From contig NC_051102.1 in NCBI RefSeq assembly GCF_901709675.1, positions 10,735,412 to 10,799,411 of the forward strand: DNA of 64,000 nucleotides, given 5' to 3'. A program made the translations under genes and the position numbers. Of the stretch, positions 1-27,819 are shown one piece after another. Source of the stretch: Syngnathus acus. Taxonomy: Eukaryota > Chordata > Actinopteri > Syngnathiformes > Syngnathidae. The notes under the pieces were generated by a model that saw nothing but the letters and a program-made list of their open reading frames with translations, made no database searches and was not told the DNA's origin. Every line of letters begins with the position of its first letter. The stretch's first letter is position 1.

Positions 1-1221
1 TGGACCAGCAAAAATTGTCTGCAGTGCACAAAACGGTTAATTTGGCAATTTGCTGAATCAGTCATCCAAATAGCTTTGCATCAAGGTGTACTTTTTTTTA
101 ATGGCTAGAAGAGATGACTAATGCACATTTGCACCCACTTTATGGGCTTTTCAACTGAAATAATTACATGGGCACCACCCAGAACACTTTTAATGCCCCT
201 TGAAATGGATTCTACAAATGTGGAACACTGCTCCCTTACTCATTTAGTTTGTTTTGTTTATCTAATTGTGAGGAATGCGGTCAAACACAGTCCATGAAAA
301 CATCTCGTTTACAGTGTTACTACTGTACTAAATGCATTCATGTGTGTATTAATAAGTGGAATAATATCTCCTAATTAAGACTTCTTTACTTTTACTTATG
401 TCTGACAATCATGCACTTCTCCCAGTGAGACAGAAAAATGAGACATTATTGCTTTTATTATTATTCCCATTACTTTGAGATAACCCCAGTGCAGTTGGAT
501 TATGAACAAAATGGCGCATAAACTCATTTGACTCAGGAGAGACTCCGATAGCCTCGACTCACTCCATCAGGTTCTCCCTCTCTGGCCTCTCTTGATTACT
601 CATAATTATCAGAGACACTTACTCATTTGTTCATGGTTTGTTGACAACATGAAAATGACAAATAGTCGTTGGAGAAACGCTCGTTTTTTTCCAGACTATT
701 TTCAAGGTGCCCTTGAGAAAGGCCACTGATCCTACTTCTTCTTCACTCTTTTTGCATCACTTCACTCTGAGAGCACTCATTGATCGCGCATGCAGGTTAC
801 TGCGGGAAATCATTTTATAGTTTCAAAATGTGGTCAAGAATCCACTGCAATTTGCCCATCAAATATTTAAAAAAAACATTATTTTGGGCACGTCATTTTT
901 TGTAAGCAAATTGTTTTTTTATGAAGTCATCATGCACACGGGTCCTTTCCACAGAATGCTATGTAAAAGTAGAACATGTAGCAGATGTGATTTCATCATT
1001 AAGTCATGTGATTGAAATTGGAATATTATCCCGGAATGACTGAGTGCAAGAGGCTGCCAAGAGGATTATCTGTTTTTCTTCCAATTCTATTCAGTCATGT
1101 ATATTACAGTGTGCAGCCTGTAGAACAGTGAGAAAGCTGAATTTCAGTCGTCTGCATTTGTCTTAAGATATTATTGGGCTAAAATTGCACAGAAGAAAAG
1201 AGTGTGAACATGTCTGTGCAG
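1..1221. other. carmil3 upstream intron, no exon seen
   Basis: AT-rich sequence before the first recognisable carmil3 exon. No open stretch here has both plausible splice sites and leucine-rich-repeat coding content, so I read it as intron. The earlier exons of the gene should lie to the left of the window. Confidence 0.5.
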
Positions 1222-16293
<15,072 letters not shown>

Positions 16294-16818
16294 CAATTGT
16301 TTTGATCTGTTGCAGAGTGTGCATGCATTGTATGGTTTTTAGTTGAAGGCGGTTGCACTCGTTAAGTGGCATTTTAAATGCACCTTTCATACAACAGAAC
16401 AGCTCCACGTCTCCCATATTTGCTGCAACTGTTCTTTTATGCACTAAAGCTCAATGATTTGAAAGGATCCTGTATTCGTGTGCCCTGCTTGTTCTTCACA
16501 GACAATCGTCTCGAAAAAAAGGTTTGTACTGTATTTATTCAAATGGAGATTGACATATTTAATATAAATCGGCACGCACTTTGTGGCAAATCTACCGGTG
16601 AACAATCCTGCTTTTTCTTTTTTGTGATCATTTGATAATTTCTTACATGTGATCAAGATGTGCTACTGTATGCAAATGATTGCGAAATGTTTTTAATGCA
16701 CTAACAATCCCAGCCATCTCTTTGAAGCGATGAAATCTTTTAGATCAGTCAGCCTTTGAATCTGATCTTACCAGAAGGCAAATGTGTATTTTTTCTAAAG
16801 ATGTTTCTGTTCATCAGA

Positions 16819-16824
16819 ATAAAT
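16819..16824 (+). terminator. Candidate carmil3 poly(A) signal
   Basis: AATAAA (within AATAAATAAAGAC) lies 526 bp after the carmil3 stop codon. It is the first canonical signal I see downstream, and makes a plausible 3' UTR of about 550 bp. Confidence 0.55.
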
Positions 16825-16909
16825 AAAGACTTTACACACACACGAGGATTCTCATGCTTCATTTGCATTTGAATCATTGAACGCTTACGATCTCATTAGT
16901 ATGTCCTAA

Positions 16910-16932
16910 AGCGTGCGTGCGTGCGTGCGTGC
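16910..16932. repeat. (GTGC)n microsatellite
   Basis: Five consecutive GTGC units followed by decayed units (GAGCGTGCAAGC), just downstream of carmil3. Confidence 0.85.
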
Positions 16933-19706
16933 GAGCGTGCAAGCGTACGTCTGTGCATGGTTGTTTGAGGCTATTCAGAACAGCAGAGGGCAGCAGAGTC
17001 TCAATGCTTCATACATTTCTGTAATAAATGACTATGCATGACCATGCATGACTATGCATGACCATTGTGCTCTGTATCCGCAGCTGAGCTCATTGGAAGG
17101 TGGTTGCCTTGGGAGAGCGGGGCCAGCGGATCTCGAGGAGATTTACTAATGAGCGAGATGATTGCTTAATTGTGTGCCTATTAATTATTGCTGTCGTTTT
17201 GCATGTCAAGTGGGGAAGTGAGGCCCTGTTGGATGTTTCCAGGGTTGCCTTGTAAACAGATAAGTCAGGTTTTGGAACGCCCATCAGCTTTTACAAAGAA
17301 TGACAACTTGAGGCTTGTAACCTGATCACTCGCGTTGTCATGAGTACATAAAGGTGAGAGATGCTGCAGGTTTAGAATAATCACTGATCCCATCCCCCCC
17401 CACACACACACACACTTAACAGAACACCATATGCCCTGTTTTATCACAGTACACCGTTATTTCATGTGCATGCTCATTTCCTGAAAAATTCATCCTGACG
17501 TATACAAGTGCACGCACGCACGCTTGCCTTATCTCTTGCACCATGTCTCCACTTGTAGAAGCGTGTGCTCTGTCGCCTGTGGATGCATACTGATGTGTAT
17601 ATTTTGTGTGCACAGCACTGGCAGATGGGTCAGCAGTAAGCCACTTGACTGCTGTGTCAACAGTGGAGGGGTGCTAATGACTTGATATGAGCTTGCACGC
17701 ACAACACTGTTCCCACTGAGAGTGAGAGGAAAAAGCACAGTTTTACTTGGAATGTTAAGAAATAATTATGAATTCAATCTTGCTTGTCGTGGAGTAACGC
17801 CGTTGGAGACTCCTTAGAATAAAGGATGATGTGGATTTACATAGAACGACAACTCAATGATGCCGTTAGCTGTTATGAGTGCTCCAAAGGTGTCTTGCTC
17901 AAGGACACTTTGACAATTTGTAGAAGGCTGCAATTATTCCAGAGAGGGCCCACAATGTTAACCTTCAGGGCGTCCCCGCACAAGGCCAGTCGTAAGCGAC
18001 CTCAATACTCTGAGCCAATTCAGATATCTAGCACAGCCAAAAAAAAAAAGACCAGAAGCCACAAAATATTTTGGACTTGTAAAGTGACCAGCGATTACTT
18101 GCCAGGTCCTCTTATCTAACAGACACTGCACATTTGGAAGACGGCACGTTTAAGCCGGATAATGCTCTTTGTGTGGAATGGCCTAAATATCTTTTAGTCC
18201 ATCTGTCATGATTCGGCATCAGTTGAAAAAAAAGATATATTTAATATATATTGGTGCATCTGCTGGACTGCAAGTGACAGTGAAGCAAACAAAGCATTCA
18301 ATGAATTGGACAAATGACACGCTGTCGCATTTCGTGGCGTGCCTTTGTCTGTGTTATTTGGGTTGCCAATGGAGATGGATTGGTGATTAAGGTTCCTGCA
18401 CAATGCTGGCAGTAATTACGATCTTGGACATGATGCTATTTTTGTGACTAGCGTTTATTTGCTATTATGGCATTGACTGAAGCATTAGTGGCTTGTAGAA
18501 ATAAATAACACTTTGGACTTTGACACGTTGAGTCACATTGCGACTGCAAACATACAATGTTTAAAATGTAGCATGCAATGGCCCTTTTCTAGAATGTTTT
18601 GTGGTTCTGAACGTCACTTGATGCGCTTTTACGCAAACTAATGCTGAAATGATATGTCAAATAACGTTTTTATTTGTAACGTTACAAAGAACAATTTATA
18701 CTAAATTGAGAGGCAGAAAGTCCCAAGTTGCCAAGGAAACAGCATGGAGTGTTTTGAGGACTGATGCAGAATTCATGATTTTAAAAAAAGAAGTGAAAAG
18801 CGGATGAGCTTTAAAATAAAATAAAATGCAATGTGCTCAGTTTGAGTGACACAATTAGAGAAGTGAGTATAAAAGTTGTTATTGCTGAGGAGACATCATA
18901 TTGAGGGCTCTTTGTTAAATGTCTGATGGCGCTCATTTATTATTTAAAAAGCTTCAGTAAAAAAAACATTATTGTTTTTGTAAAGGCAAAATAAACAGTT
19001 CTCAGATCAAAACATAAGATTGTGTCATTTTACGGCTGTCAAGTTTATTTGAGGCGAAGATTTGAACTTTGCTGCGGCTCTCGTCTCATATAAGCTGCTT
19101 CTATATCTTCAACTGAAGCAATGAACCAGAAAACTATCTTTTTTTTTTTCCAGGCAGAGCTTATTTTCTTGTATTCAGCCTTTAAAAGGGAAGGAATAGG
19201 AGACGCAAGCGAGCGGCACACACTTGACAAGTTTCCTCCGGCTCCATTCTGGGTCCCGCTCGGAGCAGATGTGTTTTATTTCCTCCTTTGCGATTCATAA
19301 AAGCTATCTATTCACTTTTTTGTCTTTTTCTATGTGAGGGGGCGTGCTAAGATTGAGCGGTGATCGTGAGGTTGTGGAGCCTGAAGCTGAGTCAGAGTGA
19401 GATTGAGTGGGTGTGATAGATGAGACATTTTGCAGACAACACATAGCCATCCGGATGGATGGATGGCTGACTGACTGAGGTGGCTAAAAGCAGAGACGAA
19501 GGTTATATAATGAAGATGCAACTTTGTCATAATTGTTTAGGCGGGGGGAAAAAAAGGTGGTGATTTTCTGCTATAACAGCCTCGGGACCTTCTCGTTTTT
19601 TTCGTTTTTTTCCCCCCACGCTTTGGCATTTGACTGCACGAATTTGCTCCTATTCATGGTCGAATGGCTTGGTAAGGTCATGGCGACTGATTGTGTATGG
19701 CATGAA

Positions 19707-19850
19707 GCATCCATCCATCCATCCATTCATTTGCTTTCCTGCTCATCAGGGTTGCGGGTAAGCTGGAACCAATCTCAGCTGTGGGTCGTACACATCGGCG
19801 ACAACCTCCATTTACTCTTTTCAGAGATAAGTTAGGGGTGAAAAGGTTAG
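19707..19850 (+). repeat. ATCC-tract dispersed repeat
   Basis: CATCCATCCATCCATCC is followed by GGGTTGCGGGTAAGCTGGAACC and AATCTCAGCTG. This is a layout I recognise as a common dispersed fish repeat. Similar material is at 26516-26650 (plus) and, reversed, at 33245-33485 and 36005-36215. Confidence 0.45.
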
Positions 19851-20190
19851 CCCACATTAAAAAATATTCATTTGCACCATGTTTGACAGAGCACGACTCA
19901 CCGTTCTTTCATGAGCGGAATCACCTCGCTCATTCTATTTGATCAATAACCACTTTTCTCTTCCAAAGCATCTCTATTTATTCACTGTCAAACATCCACC
20001 TCTTGTTTTTGATTGATACTTTCTGCTGGACTCATTTAATCTGGACATACTCTATTTGCTTGCGGTGCTTCTTGGGCCTTGAAGCTGTGTATGTTTGATG
20101 TATGTATTGTTGTTCTAAATGTATGTTGAAAAATATTGCAGATGGAAGGAGGCCAGGCTTAGGGCAGCAATAAGCCTGAGTGATTGCATG

Positions 20191-20363
20191 TACCGTAATT
20201 TTCGGAGTATAAGTCGCACCGGAGTATAAGTCGCACCAGCCATAAAATGCCCAAAAAAGTGAAAAAAAACATATATATGTATATAAGTCGCTCCTGAGTA
20301 TAAGTCGCCCCCCCCACCCAAACTATGAAAAAAACCGCGACTTATAGTCCGAAAATTACGGTA
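20191..20363. mobile_element. TA-flanked palindromic MITE, copy 1
   Basis: The ends TACCGTAATTTTCGG and CCGAAAATTACGGTA form terminal inverted repeats abutting TA dinucleotides. The body carries repeated TATAAGTCGC units and an AT-rich centre. It is 173 bp with no coding capacity. Two more copies lie at 28489-28661 (opposite orientation) and 33486-33658. Size and TA flanks fit a Tc1/mariner-type non-autonomous element. Confidence 0.85.
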
Positions 20364-23243
20364 AGTGTGTTTGTGTTTGAATGTTGTTTGTATTATGTCG
20401 GCAGATTTATTTTAATTTTTATCTTCTATTTTGTTATTTAATATTTATTTTATCATATTATAATAAAATAAATTTAAATAAATGGTATTATATTGTTTGT
20501 TATATTATATTTATTGTCCCTTAAAAATTAGATAATGCATCTCGAGGGGATAGATATCCTTTAAAGGAATAATCGAAAAAGATAATACAAAGCAAGATTC
20601 CAAAGTTGTGAGCAACTTCAAAGACAAATGATTTTTTGTTGAGTATAAAATGACTGGTGCATTTGCTATCATCTTTACCATCAGTTTTATTTGCACTGTT
20701 TTCTCTAACTAAACCTGTTAGTGTCCACAAGTATTAAAATACTTCAAAGAGAAAGAAGAAGCTACACAGCAGGTGAAAGCTGAAGATTGCAGTGTCTTGT
20801 TTATCTTGTTTTATTGTGCCCTCTGTGGAAGAAAATCAATTTGAGCATCTAATTACCAGACAGCAACTCAACCTCCTGAGCTATGTTGCCATTACATGCC
20901 AAACAAGTATAAATTCAAAACAATTCCTTAAGGATGCGGCTTAGAATTACGATGAAATATGTGTCAGTGGAATCTAAATTTGAATGGGCATGGAATAAAA
21001 AATGGTTAAGCCAGTGAAGTTAAGCAAAGAGGAGGAGCACAGGTTTTCCTCTCTTCACCCATGGCTGTTCCTGGGAGCAGATTGCCGTGCACGGTAAGTG
21101 AGGCGCACTTTTTCAATCTCCCTGGACCAACATTTTAAAAGCCACAATTTTAAATCCTATTTTTTATTATTATTATTTGCATATACTTATACTTTTTTTA
21201 TTTTATTTTGTATTGCCCTGTACAACGTTTGTTAAAATGAATTACAAGCATGAGTTACTTTGAGACACGAACTGCAAATTAGTTCAGCCAGAGGCTTCTG
21301 TGTCTAAATTTAACTCAGCCTTTGGACTCATGCTCACTTTTTTTCTTTCGTGTCTGTGTTCCAGGTGACAGGCCTTAAAATTAACCATAGACTTTTCTGC
21401 AATGTAATGAAAAAAATTCATCAAGAGTCTTTCACCCCAGATGACAGTTTGGTGTGGCTTGTGTGGAGATGGACTTTTTATTGTTCTATTTTTTATGTAA
21501 TGTGAAAAGTATAAGGCAAAATGGACTAGTTTAATACAAAAGTTTTTAAGCGCACAAAACTTTAGGCTTATTCAAATGAAATTTAAAAAATAAAATACCC
21601 AGTACTTGAATATTGAACCCACTCTTTTTTTCTTTCTTTTTTTGCTGTCATGTTTACCCGCATATTATTCATCACTTCAGTTTCTGAAAACAAAACAAAC
21701 AACTGTGTTTCAGGAAATTGACCGAAATAAGCATTTGAAAACTAAAAAAAGACTTCTTTTTTTTTTTTTATCAACTTGCAGTGTGTAAGACAAGCAAAAG
21801 GGCTTGAAACATTTACCTACTCTTGATTCGTTTCGCAACAGTCAATAATGACATTTTTATATTAGTATTTAAAATACAGCACATGGAGCATAATATTGCC
21901 CTCAATAATTATAATTGCACATTTAATCACACTGGTTATATTTCACTGACTCAGTAATGTGGAGTGATGGACCAGCAGAAATATTAATGTGCAGATTCCA
22001 ATTTGGAAAATCCAGAGCCAGTTGGCTAATTTGCTTGCTTTTTTTTTTCTTTCTTCTTCCTGTGAATCTGCCTTGCTGACTTTTGCCAAGTCCACATGCA
22101 TAAAATGAAAGGTACATGATGAAACGGGGAGTTTGGGCTTTAATGAGTGGCTGCAGGACAGGCACAGATGGGTAAAGAACAAAACAAAGGTTTGTTCATT
22201 TTGCTTGTCCATCTGTGCCACACACACACACACAGACATACTTGATCAGATTTGGACAAGTGGGAGTAATGCGCTCATCATTTTAACATTTAGATCAGTT
22301 GCGAGCAAACCTATGGTGCTAATAGAAATGCTAGTATGGTACTAATCCGACCAAATCAAAACACATTATGCACAGCATTTCTAATCTACTTCACAACATC
22401 CCAAAGCAACGTGATGATAAGACATGAGAGATGTTCCATCTCATTCACTATGTGTTGCCTCTGGATGCATCAAGCCCGTGGTAACATGAGTAACAAATGA
22501 GTCGTGCAGGCTTGTTTATTTACTTGACTCATGGGGAAAAGGTTATGGCAGGCCGGACTGTGCTCGGATAAAGATGAGGCAGCACCTACTCAGCAACTTT
22601 CACTTACATTTGGAGGTTTTAGGCTCTTTGACTTGACTAGAAGGGGATGATGCTGCTCTTTAGTAACTGTTCACCCTTCCATTTCTTGTCTGTGCATATT
22701 GACAAGCTCCCCCGCCGCTGTCTTTGAAAGGTTCCCATTGAGGTGAACTACCTTGTTTGTGCGGTGATGCAGTCCCAGTTGTTCATGTCTCCAAGGGTTT
22801 GCTTGTCTCCTGAGAGGGGAAGGAGTTGCGGCTAGACCGTCACATCTGAATCATCAGGCCTGTCAGTCATTGCCGACTGAGCACAGGTGATTTCGATAGT
22901 GTAACTATTATCGGCATGAATAATGTATGAGATGAGTTTTCCAAAAAATCGGTGTGGCTCTTGGAATTTGATCGGGCTTGTTTGCATGACGCTTATATTT
23001 GTTGCCTATTATGCTAGTTTATCTTTTGCTATCTCTCCCAAGCTGTTTCAACCTTCATATGGGTCACTAAGTTTGCTCCTACATTTCTGAAAAAAAATCT
23101 TTCAAACGTCAGTGAGCCGGCTCAGGAAGCACATAAAAGCTTATTTTTCCACATGTTTTTGTTTTTGAATAACTAAACGAAAATCCCAGAGAAGAAAAAC
23201 ATGAGTTGATGCCACAATTGCATGACTGCACGAAAGAATGACT

Positions 23244-23454
23244 GATGGGAAAACGAAGCTTCAAATTTGCTTCATGAACCAGTTGTTGTACTTTTGGACT
23301 CCCCCAGATGGCATCCTGTGCACAACATGGGTCTGAAAGCCCTCTGACCTACCACTTCTCAAATCCCTTTACTTAAATCAACTGTGCCAGTTGTACAGGC
23401 GCCCAAAAAATACAACTGGTTCATGAAGCAAATTTGAAGCTTCATTTTCCCATC
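23244..23454. mobile_element. 211-bp inverted-repeat element (MITE-like)
   Basis: The arms begin GATGGGAAAACGAAGC and end GCTTCATTTTCCCATC. They are inverted over about 43 bp with one or two mismatches. Neither arm contains coding sequence. It lies about 460 bp upstream of the receptor coding exon. Confidence 0.75.
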
Positions 23455-23913
23455 TGTAGCTGTGGTAATCCGTGTCAAAGTAAGAAATGGGAGTTGATCG
23501 ACGGGATCGATTGGGATTGTTTAAGCAGTTTTGTGTTTTTGGGAGACGTCGAAATAAACATGTAAAACCAATCCTGGTTTGAACTCAAGTCGAAGCCCTG
23601 ATTTTGAGCTGTGTCTGTCTTCAGTGAACATTTTTTTCAAAAGCAGTTAAACACATTTGCGTTTGCTTTGATTCATTTCTTTTTTGTCAAGTGTTGTGTT
23701 TTGCATTCTACTGTATATATAAGTATCACAGTTCTATTACTATGTGAAGCACTCTTGTCAGTCCTCTCTTTGAAATTGCTAGATAAGCTTGACTTACTTT
23801 CCTGTGCTGCACAAAAACCCATTCCTTTCCTCGACTTCTAAGCTTCTAACCCATCTTTCATTGATTGCTTCTTTTACAGGAAGAAGGTTCCTTCCCCACA
23901 CCTGACCTCCATT

Positions 23914-25274
23914 ATGCCCGCCATCGTCAATCTCCTTTTCAACGTGGTCTCAACCAACACCACCATCTCGTTTAATGTGGCGCTGCCCTTGGTCAGCCTG
24001 GTATCTCTCCTTTGGGGGTTGGTGGGTCACCTTCTCCTGTGGTTGGTTCTGATCAAAAATCGTCGGAGCCGCTCAAAGCCGAGCTCCGTCCTGCTCCTGA
24101 ACCTAAGCCTGGCAGATATGGGTGCTCTGCTCACCTTGCCCTGTGTGCTTCTGAGTGCTGCTTTCCAGGATTGGCAGCTCGGGGATGCCAGCTGCATTTT
24201 GCTGGGATTCATGACTTCCGTAACCGTGGGAGTGGAAATTTTCAGCCTGGCTACTTTGTCTGTGCTTCGCCACCATATTGTTGCCCCGGGGACAAGACGA
24301 CCTGTGAACTTGACCTATGTGTAAGTATCTTGCAGTTCAAATTGATCAGAAGCTGCTGAAATTGTTTCTCATCAATTTAACTTTCAGCATCGAATATTTG
24401 AGTCCAGTTCAATTCAGCTAAATTCATCTGTTCTACTGAAACCTTTCTATAAAAAATAGGTCCATTTTGCATTCAACGTTTTTGCTCAAGTTTACACATC
24501 CATTAATGGAGAACCAAAAAAAAAGCAGCCTGTCTTTAATGCTCTCCCATTCTCTTCCGCAGGTTATCCGTCGTTGCGGCTATTTGGCTGGTCTCAGTAG
24601 CCATGGCTTTACCCAAAGTCACCTACATCGACTTTAACGGCGGTTGCACATGGTCAGTAGGCCGAGATGACTGGCTGTTTTTTCTGGTCCCGGCTTTCCT
24701 CGTCTATTACGTCGGGCCTCTCCTTTGTATTGCCATCAACTGTGGCCTTATCATCTCGCACCTCCATGGCTACAGGGGGTCTTTGGCTGCGCACAGGCGG
24801 AACAAAAAGGCGACTGCTCTACTAATTGCTTCAACTCTCGTATTTATGGTGAGCTGGTTGCCCTATTATGCACTTGAGTTTGTTAATGTCATGTCTCCTC
24901 ATATTAGTTCTGTAGCCTCTCCCCACACCAGATTTCCCCATGTGTTTTTGGCTCCTTCATATTTGTTAGTCACAACACCTGGGCCGAGTATGGAAACAAA
25001 GACAAATGTCTCCCTGCTCTGGGAAGTGTCATCTTTGACCGCCATATTGTTAGTATGTCTCGCACCGTGCTGGAACCCGCCACTTTATTTTCTGTTATCT
25101 CGGCCTGCCGTGCGTCAGCTCCGCGCTCTGCTGCCTTCCTTTTTCCGCCAGCGTCACCCCAGTTCCCAAATCAGCCCCGTTCCCTACGCTCATTGGCAAC
25201 CCCGGCAGCCTCCTGTTACTGAGTCATTCAAAGTTAACAGACAATGTGACAAACTATTCACAGCAAGAAAATAA
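23914..25274 (+). CDS. Class A G protein-coupled receptor, galanin receptor/GPR151-like
   Basis: Two coding exons, 23914-24320 and 24563-25274, join to 372 codons plus stop. Seven hydrophobic segments are visible. TM2 carries LNLSLADMGALL, TM6 carries SWLPYYALE (SWLP in place of CWxP), and TM7 carries NPPLYF (NPxxY). Paired cysteines at the top of TM3 (DASC) and in loop 2 (NGGCTW) can form the usual disulfide. NTT near the amino end is a possible N-glycosylation site. At the end of TM3 the sequence is LSVLRHHIV, so the acidic residue and tyrosine of E/DRY are missing. The intron falls shortly after TM3, as in galanin receptors 2 and 3. An acceptor at 23880 implies an upstream untranslated exon. 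The receptor should act at the plasma membrane. Ligand and exact orthologue are unknown; GPR151-like is a resemblance only. Confidence 0.8.
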
Positions 25275-25561
25275 ATACGATTACAAACACTTAAGTCCTC
25301 GCCTTACTGCAGTAAATGTGGAAAAAATATTCAGTTGTTTGACAGGTAACAGGGCCATTTGGAAAATGCATTGCATGCCATAAAAACAAATACCAGACTC
25401 ACTAAGCAACACATCTGAGTAGCTCTTTTAAGTTGAGAGCATACCTGAAATGATGGAATGACCTTAGAACTCAATGTATACAAGCATATTTTTTATTTGC
25501 ACAGAACAAACACGTACTACATCATTTGTAAATCAAGGTCACCGATCTCTTATAGTGATGC

Positions 25562-25562
<1 letters not shown>

Positions 25563-25595
<33 letters not shown>
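25563..25595. repeat. Poly(C) run of 33
   Basis: An uninterrupted run of 33 C on the plus strand, directly after CA and ended by TCTGTTC, about 290 bp beyond the receptor stop codon. True length is uncertain because homopolymers are hard to sequence. Confidence 0.9.
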
Positions 25596-25597
<2 letters not shown>

Positions 25598-26515
25598 TGT
25601 TCTACATGAGCCACGAGAGTAAACAACTCTCCATACAATGTTTAAACAACCTTCCCAGAGGTATGGTTAAAGAAAAAAAATGTGTAAATACAACAAAGAC
25701 ACATAACTTGGACGCAGCATGAATACATTTGTAGTATATGCATCTCCCCTATCTGACATTGCATTGTCTGTCACATCACTCTAAAAAAATATTCACGGGG
25801 TTAAGACGGTAAAACTTAAAATCAAGGGCTTTCTATGCATTAGAGTTACTATAATCATTATTACTATTATTATTAGTGTTAAGTCCGTCTATATTAAACC
25901 AAAAGCATTCTTAACTCAACAATATATTGATTCTACCAAATACCAGAATCTAAAGAAAAAGTCCATTCTTAAAAAGATGCATGCAATGCCAATTTGTTAC
26001 CTTGATTTCTTTTTTTTTTTTTATTGGTAATGCTCTGCCAAATGCAGAAACAAAGGCGACAGACCCCAAGCTATCTCTGCAAAGCAATTGACCGTCCCAG
26101 AATGTAAGACTGGAAGATTTGAAAGCAGACTGAGTATTAAATATAAGAATCAAATCAGACAAAGGCTACGGGAAATGACTTTTTAACAAGTGGCGCCTAT
26201 CTACTTTCAAGTGATGGTTCAGACAGGGCAGGTTATGGAAATGTCTTTGTATCTCATCTGAATGTGAAATAGCGGTAATTCCTTTTGCTTCATTATTTGA
26301 CTGCTCTCGATCCATCCTCCAGCAAACCTGCTGTATTCAAATAAGCTAACTCACGTCAGCATCCTTGGGAGATGTACCATTAAATTGGTATATCAGCCAA
26401 GAAATAGTACTACTAGTAGTAATACTTAGGTACTCATCAGTCTGTCAGTCAGTCACAGAGCTGCCACACTGAAAGTCAGTCTGAACATTCACACATGAAT
26501 CGGGTCATTGTCGGT

Positions 26516-26650
26516 CACCCATCCATCAATTTTCCATCACGCTTCTCTTATTCAGGGTTGCGTGCAGCTGAAGCTTATCGTAGCAGGTCACAGGGTCAAT
26601 TTAGAGACCGACAACCATTCGCATTAACATTCACAGTGTACTGTGTGGAG
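26516..26650 (+). repeat. Dispersed repeat with ATCC start, second copy
   Basis: CACCCATCCATCAATTTTCC is followed by CAGGGTTGCGTGCAGCTGAAGC and GACAACCATTCGCATTAACATTCACA. The order is the same as in the repeat at 19707, but diverged. Confidence 0.4.
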
Positions 26651-27469
26651 TGGGAAGTGAAAATACAGGAGAAAGGCCACTTTAAATTGTATATTTCAAT
26701 TTATTTAAATATATCTATATTTTCAATGACTTTGCATACTGTGCCAGAACCAGGCATGAACACCAATTGGTGGTCTTCCTTTTCTTTTTGAATTTGTACT
26801 CAGATGTATTATGGATGATCATTTGATTCATGGGAGGGAGGGTTTGTGTGTCTTGGTTGGAAATACCTTATGAAGGTTATAATCTTCAGCAGCACACAAT
26901 GGACACCCTAATGAATGACGCCGATGTACTGGCACATGATTTGCACGTTTCCCTTGATGATGATGATCATTTGAATGAAGTGTGTTGCCGCAAGGACAAA
27001 CATAAAACAGGCAGAATATAGCTCTCATTGGATCCTGTTTTAAACGGTGAAATAACTCTTGTTGTTGTTCAGGGGGAAACACAAATATTGTAATTAACTG
27101 GAATTAGAAATGATTCAAATGTTTCAAAGTAAAACAATCATTGAGGTAAATGTCAAGAGCCGTCCACCAAAATGCCCACGAGTGACGAACAAAAGCCGTG
27201 CTAAAAGAGGAGAAATACATTTGCAACCCAAAAAATATCAATTTCACTTAAATTGGGGCTACTCCGGCTCGTTGTCTATCACTTTGGCTCCCTCTCCCGG
27301 TAGAGAGAGAGAGAGAGAAGGAGGGAGAGATGGGTGGAGGGAGGTGGAGAAGATAGAGAGAGGGATGGAGGGAGGGGGAGACAGGTAGAGAGTATTGTCA
27401 GAGGTGGGGAGGGATGCATGCTTGCCGTTGCTCGTTGGGACACATGAAAAAGGTCAACTAGAAGATGTG

Positions 27470-27819
27470 ATGGATTGCTGATGGCTTTCTCTCATTTCCA
27501 TCATCCTATTCCATACGGTGGAGAAGCAGGTGCTGTCTTGTCTTGCCTACTCCAAGCTTCCCTACCTCGGTCTCCAGGCGGCGCGGCGCCGCGCCGCGCC
27601 TTTCCTTCCGCCAGCGGATTTTACGCGCAGTAGTAGGAAGAAAGACATCATGATAAATGAGACGTGGAGCGTCTTTTTATTGCACCGTGCGATGACGACG
27701 ACGACGCCGCCGCCGCCGATGTGCTTGTCTTATCGGGACTGCATTTAAGAGCAGATGACTTGGTCCGGTCCCGCAACTACTACAGCACGCGTTTCCTCCA
27801 AAGATCATTCCTGCAAACC
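27470..27819 (+). promoter_or_regulatory. Likely rem2 promoter and 5' UTR
   Basis: This is a local GC-rich island in an AT-rich region. It contains a GC-only palindromic block at 27577-27600 (core GGCGCGGCGCCGCGCC), a GACGAC/GCCGCC run at 27689-27716 and several upstream ATGs, followed by the strong start context AAACCATGG at 27816. No TATA box is evident. The transcription start cannot be set from sequence alone. Confidence 0.45.

Larger units (their letters stand above)
16825..23877. other. Intergenic spacer between carmil3 and the receptor gene
   Basis: I find no convincing coding exon. The spacer holds a GTGC-type microsatellite (16910-16932), an imperfect ATGACTATGCATGACC repeat (17029-17066), a CA tract near 17400, an ATCC-type tract with a dispersed-repeat tail (19707-19850), a palindromic MITE (20191-20363) and an inverted-repeat element (23244-23454). 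A splice acceptor (TTTTACAG at 23873-23880) just before the receptor start codon implies at least one untranslated exon somewhere in this spacer. Confidence 0.6.
25275..27469. other. Spacer between the receptor gene and rem2
   Basis: No convincing gene. It contains a poly(C) run (25563-25595), AT-rich sequence, a dispersed-repeat copy (26516-26650) and a purine-rich GAGA/GGAGG tract (about 27301-27395) that leads into the rem2 promoter region. Confidence 0.55.

Noticed and set aside
24012-24359. 115-codon frame overlapping the receptor exon
   Set aside because: It is a shadow of the receptor coding sequence in another frame, with no domain.
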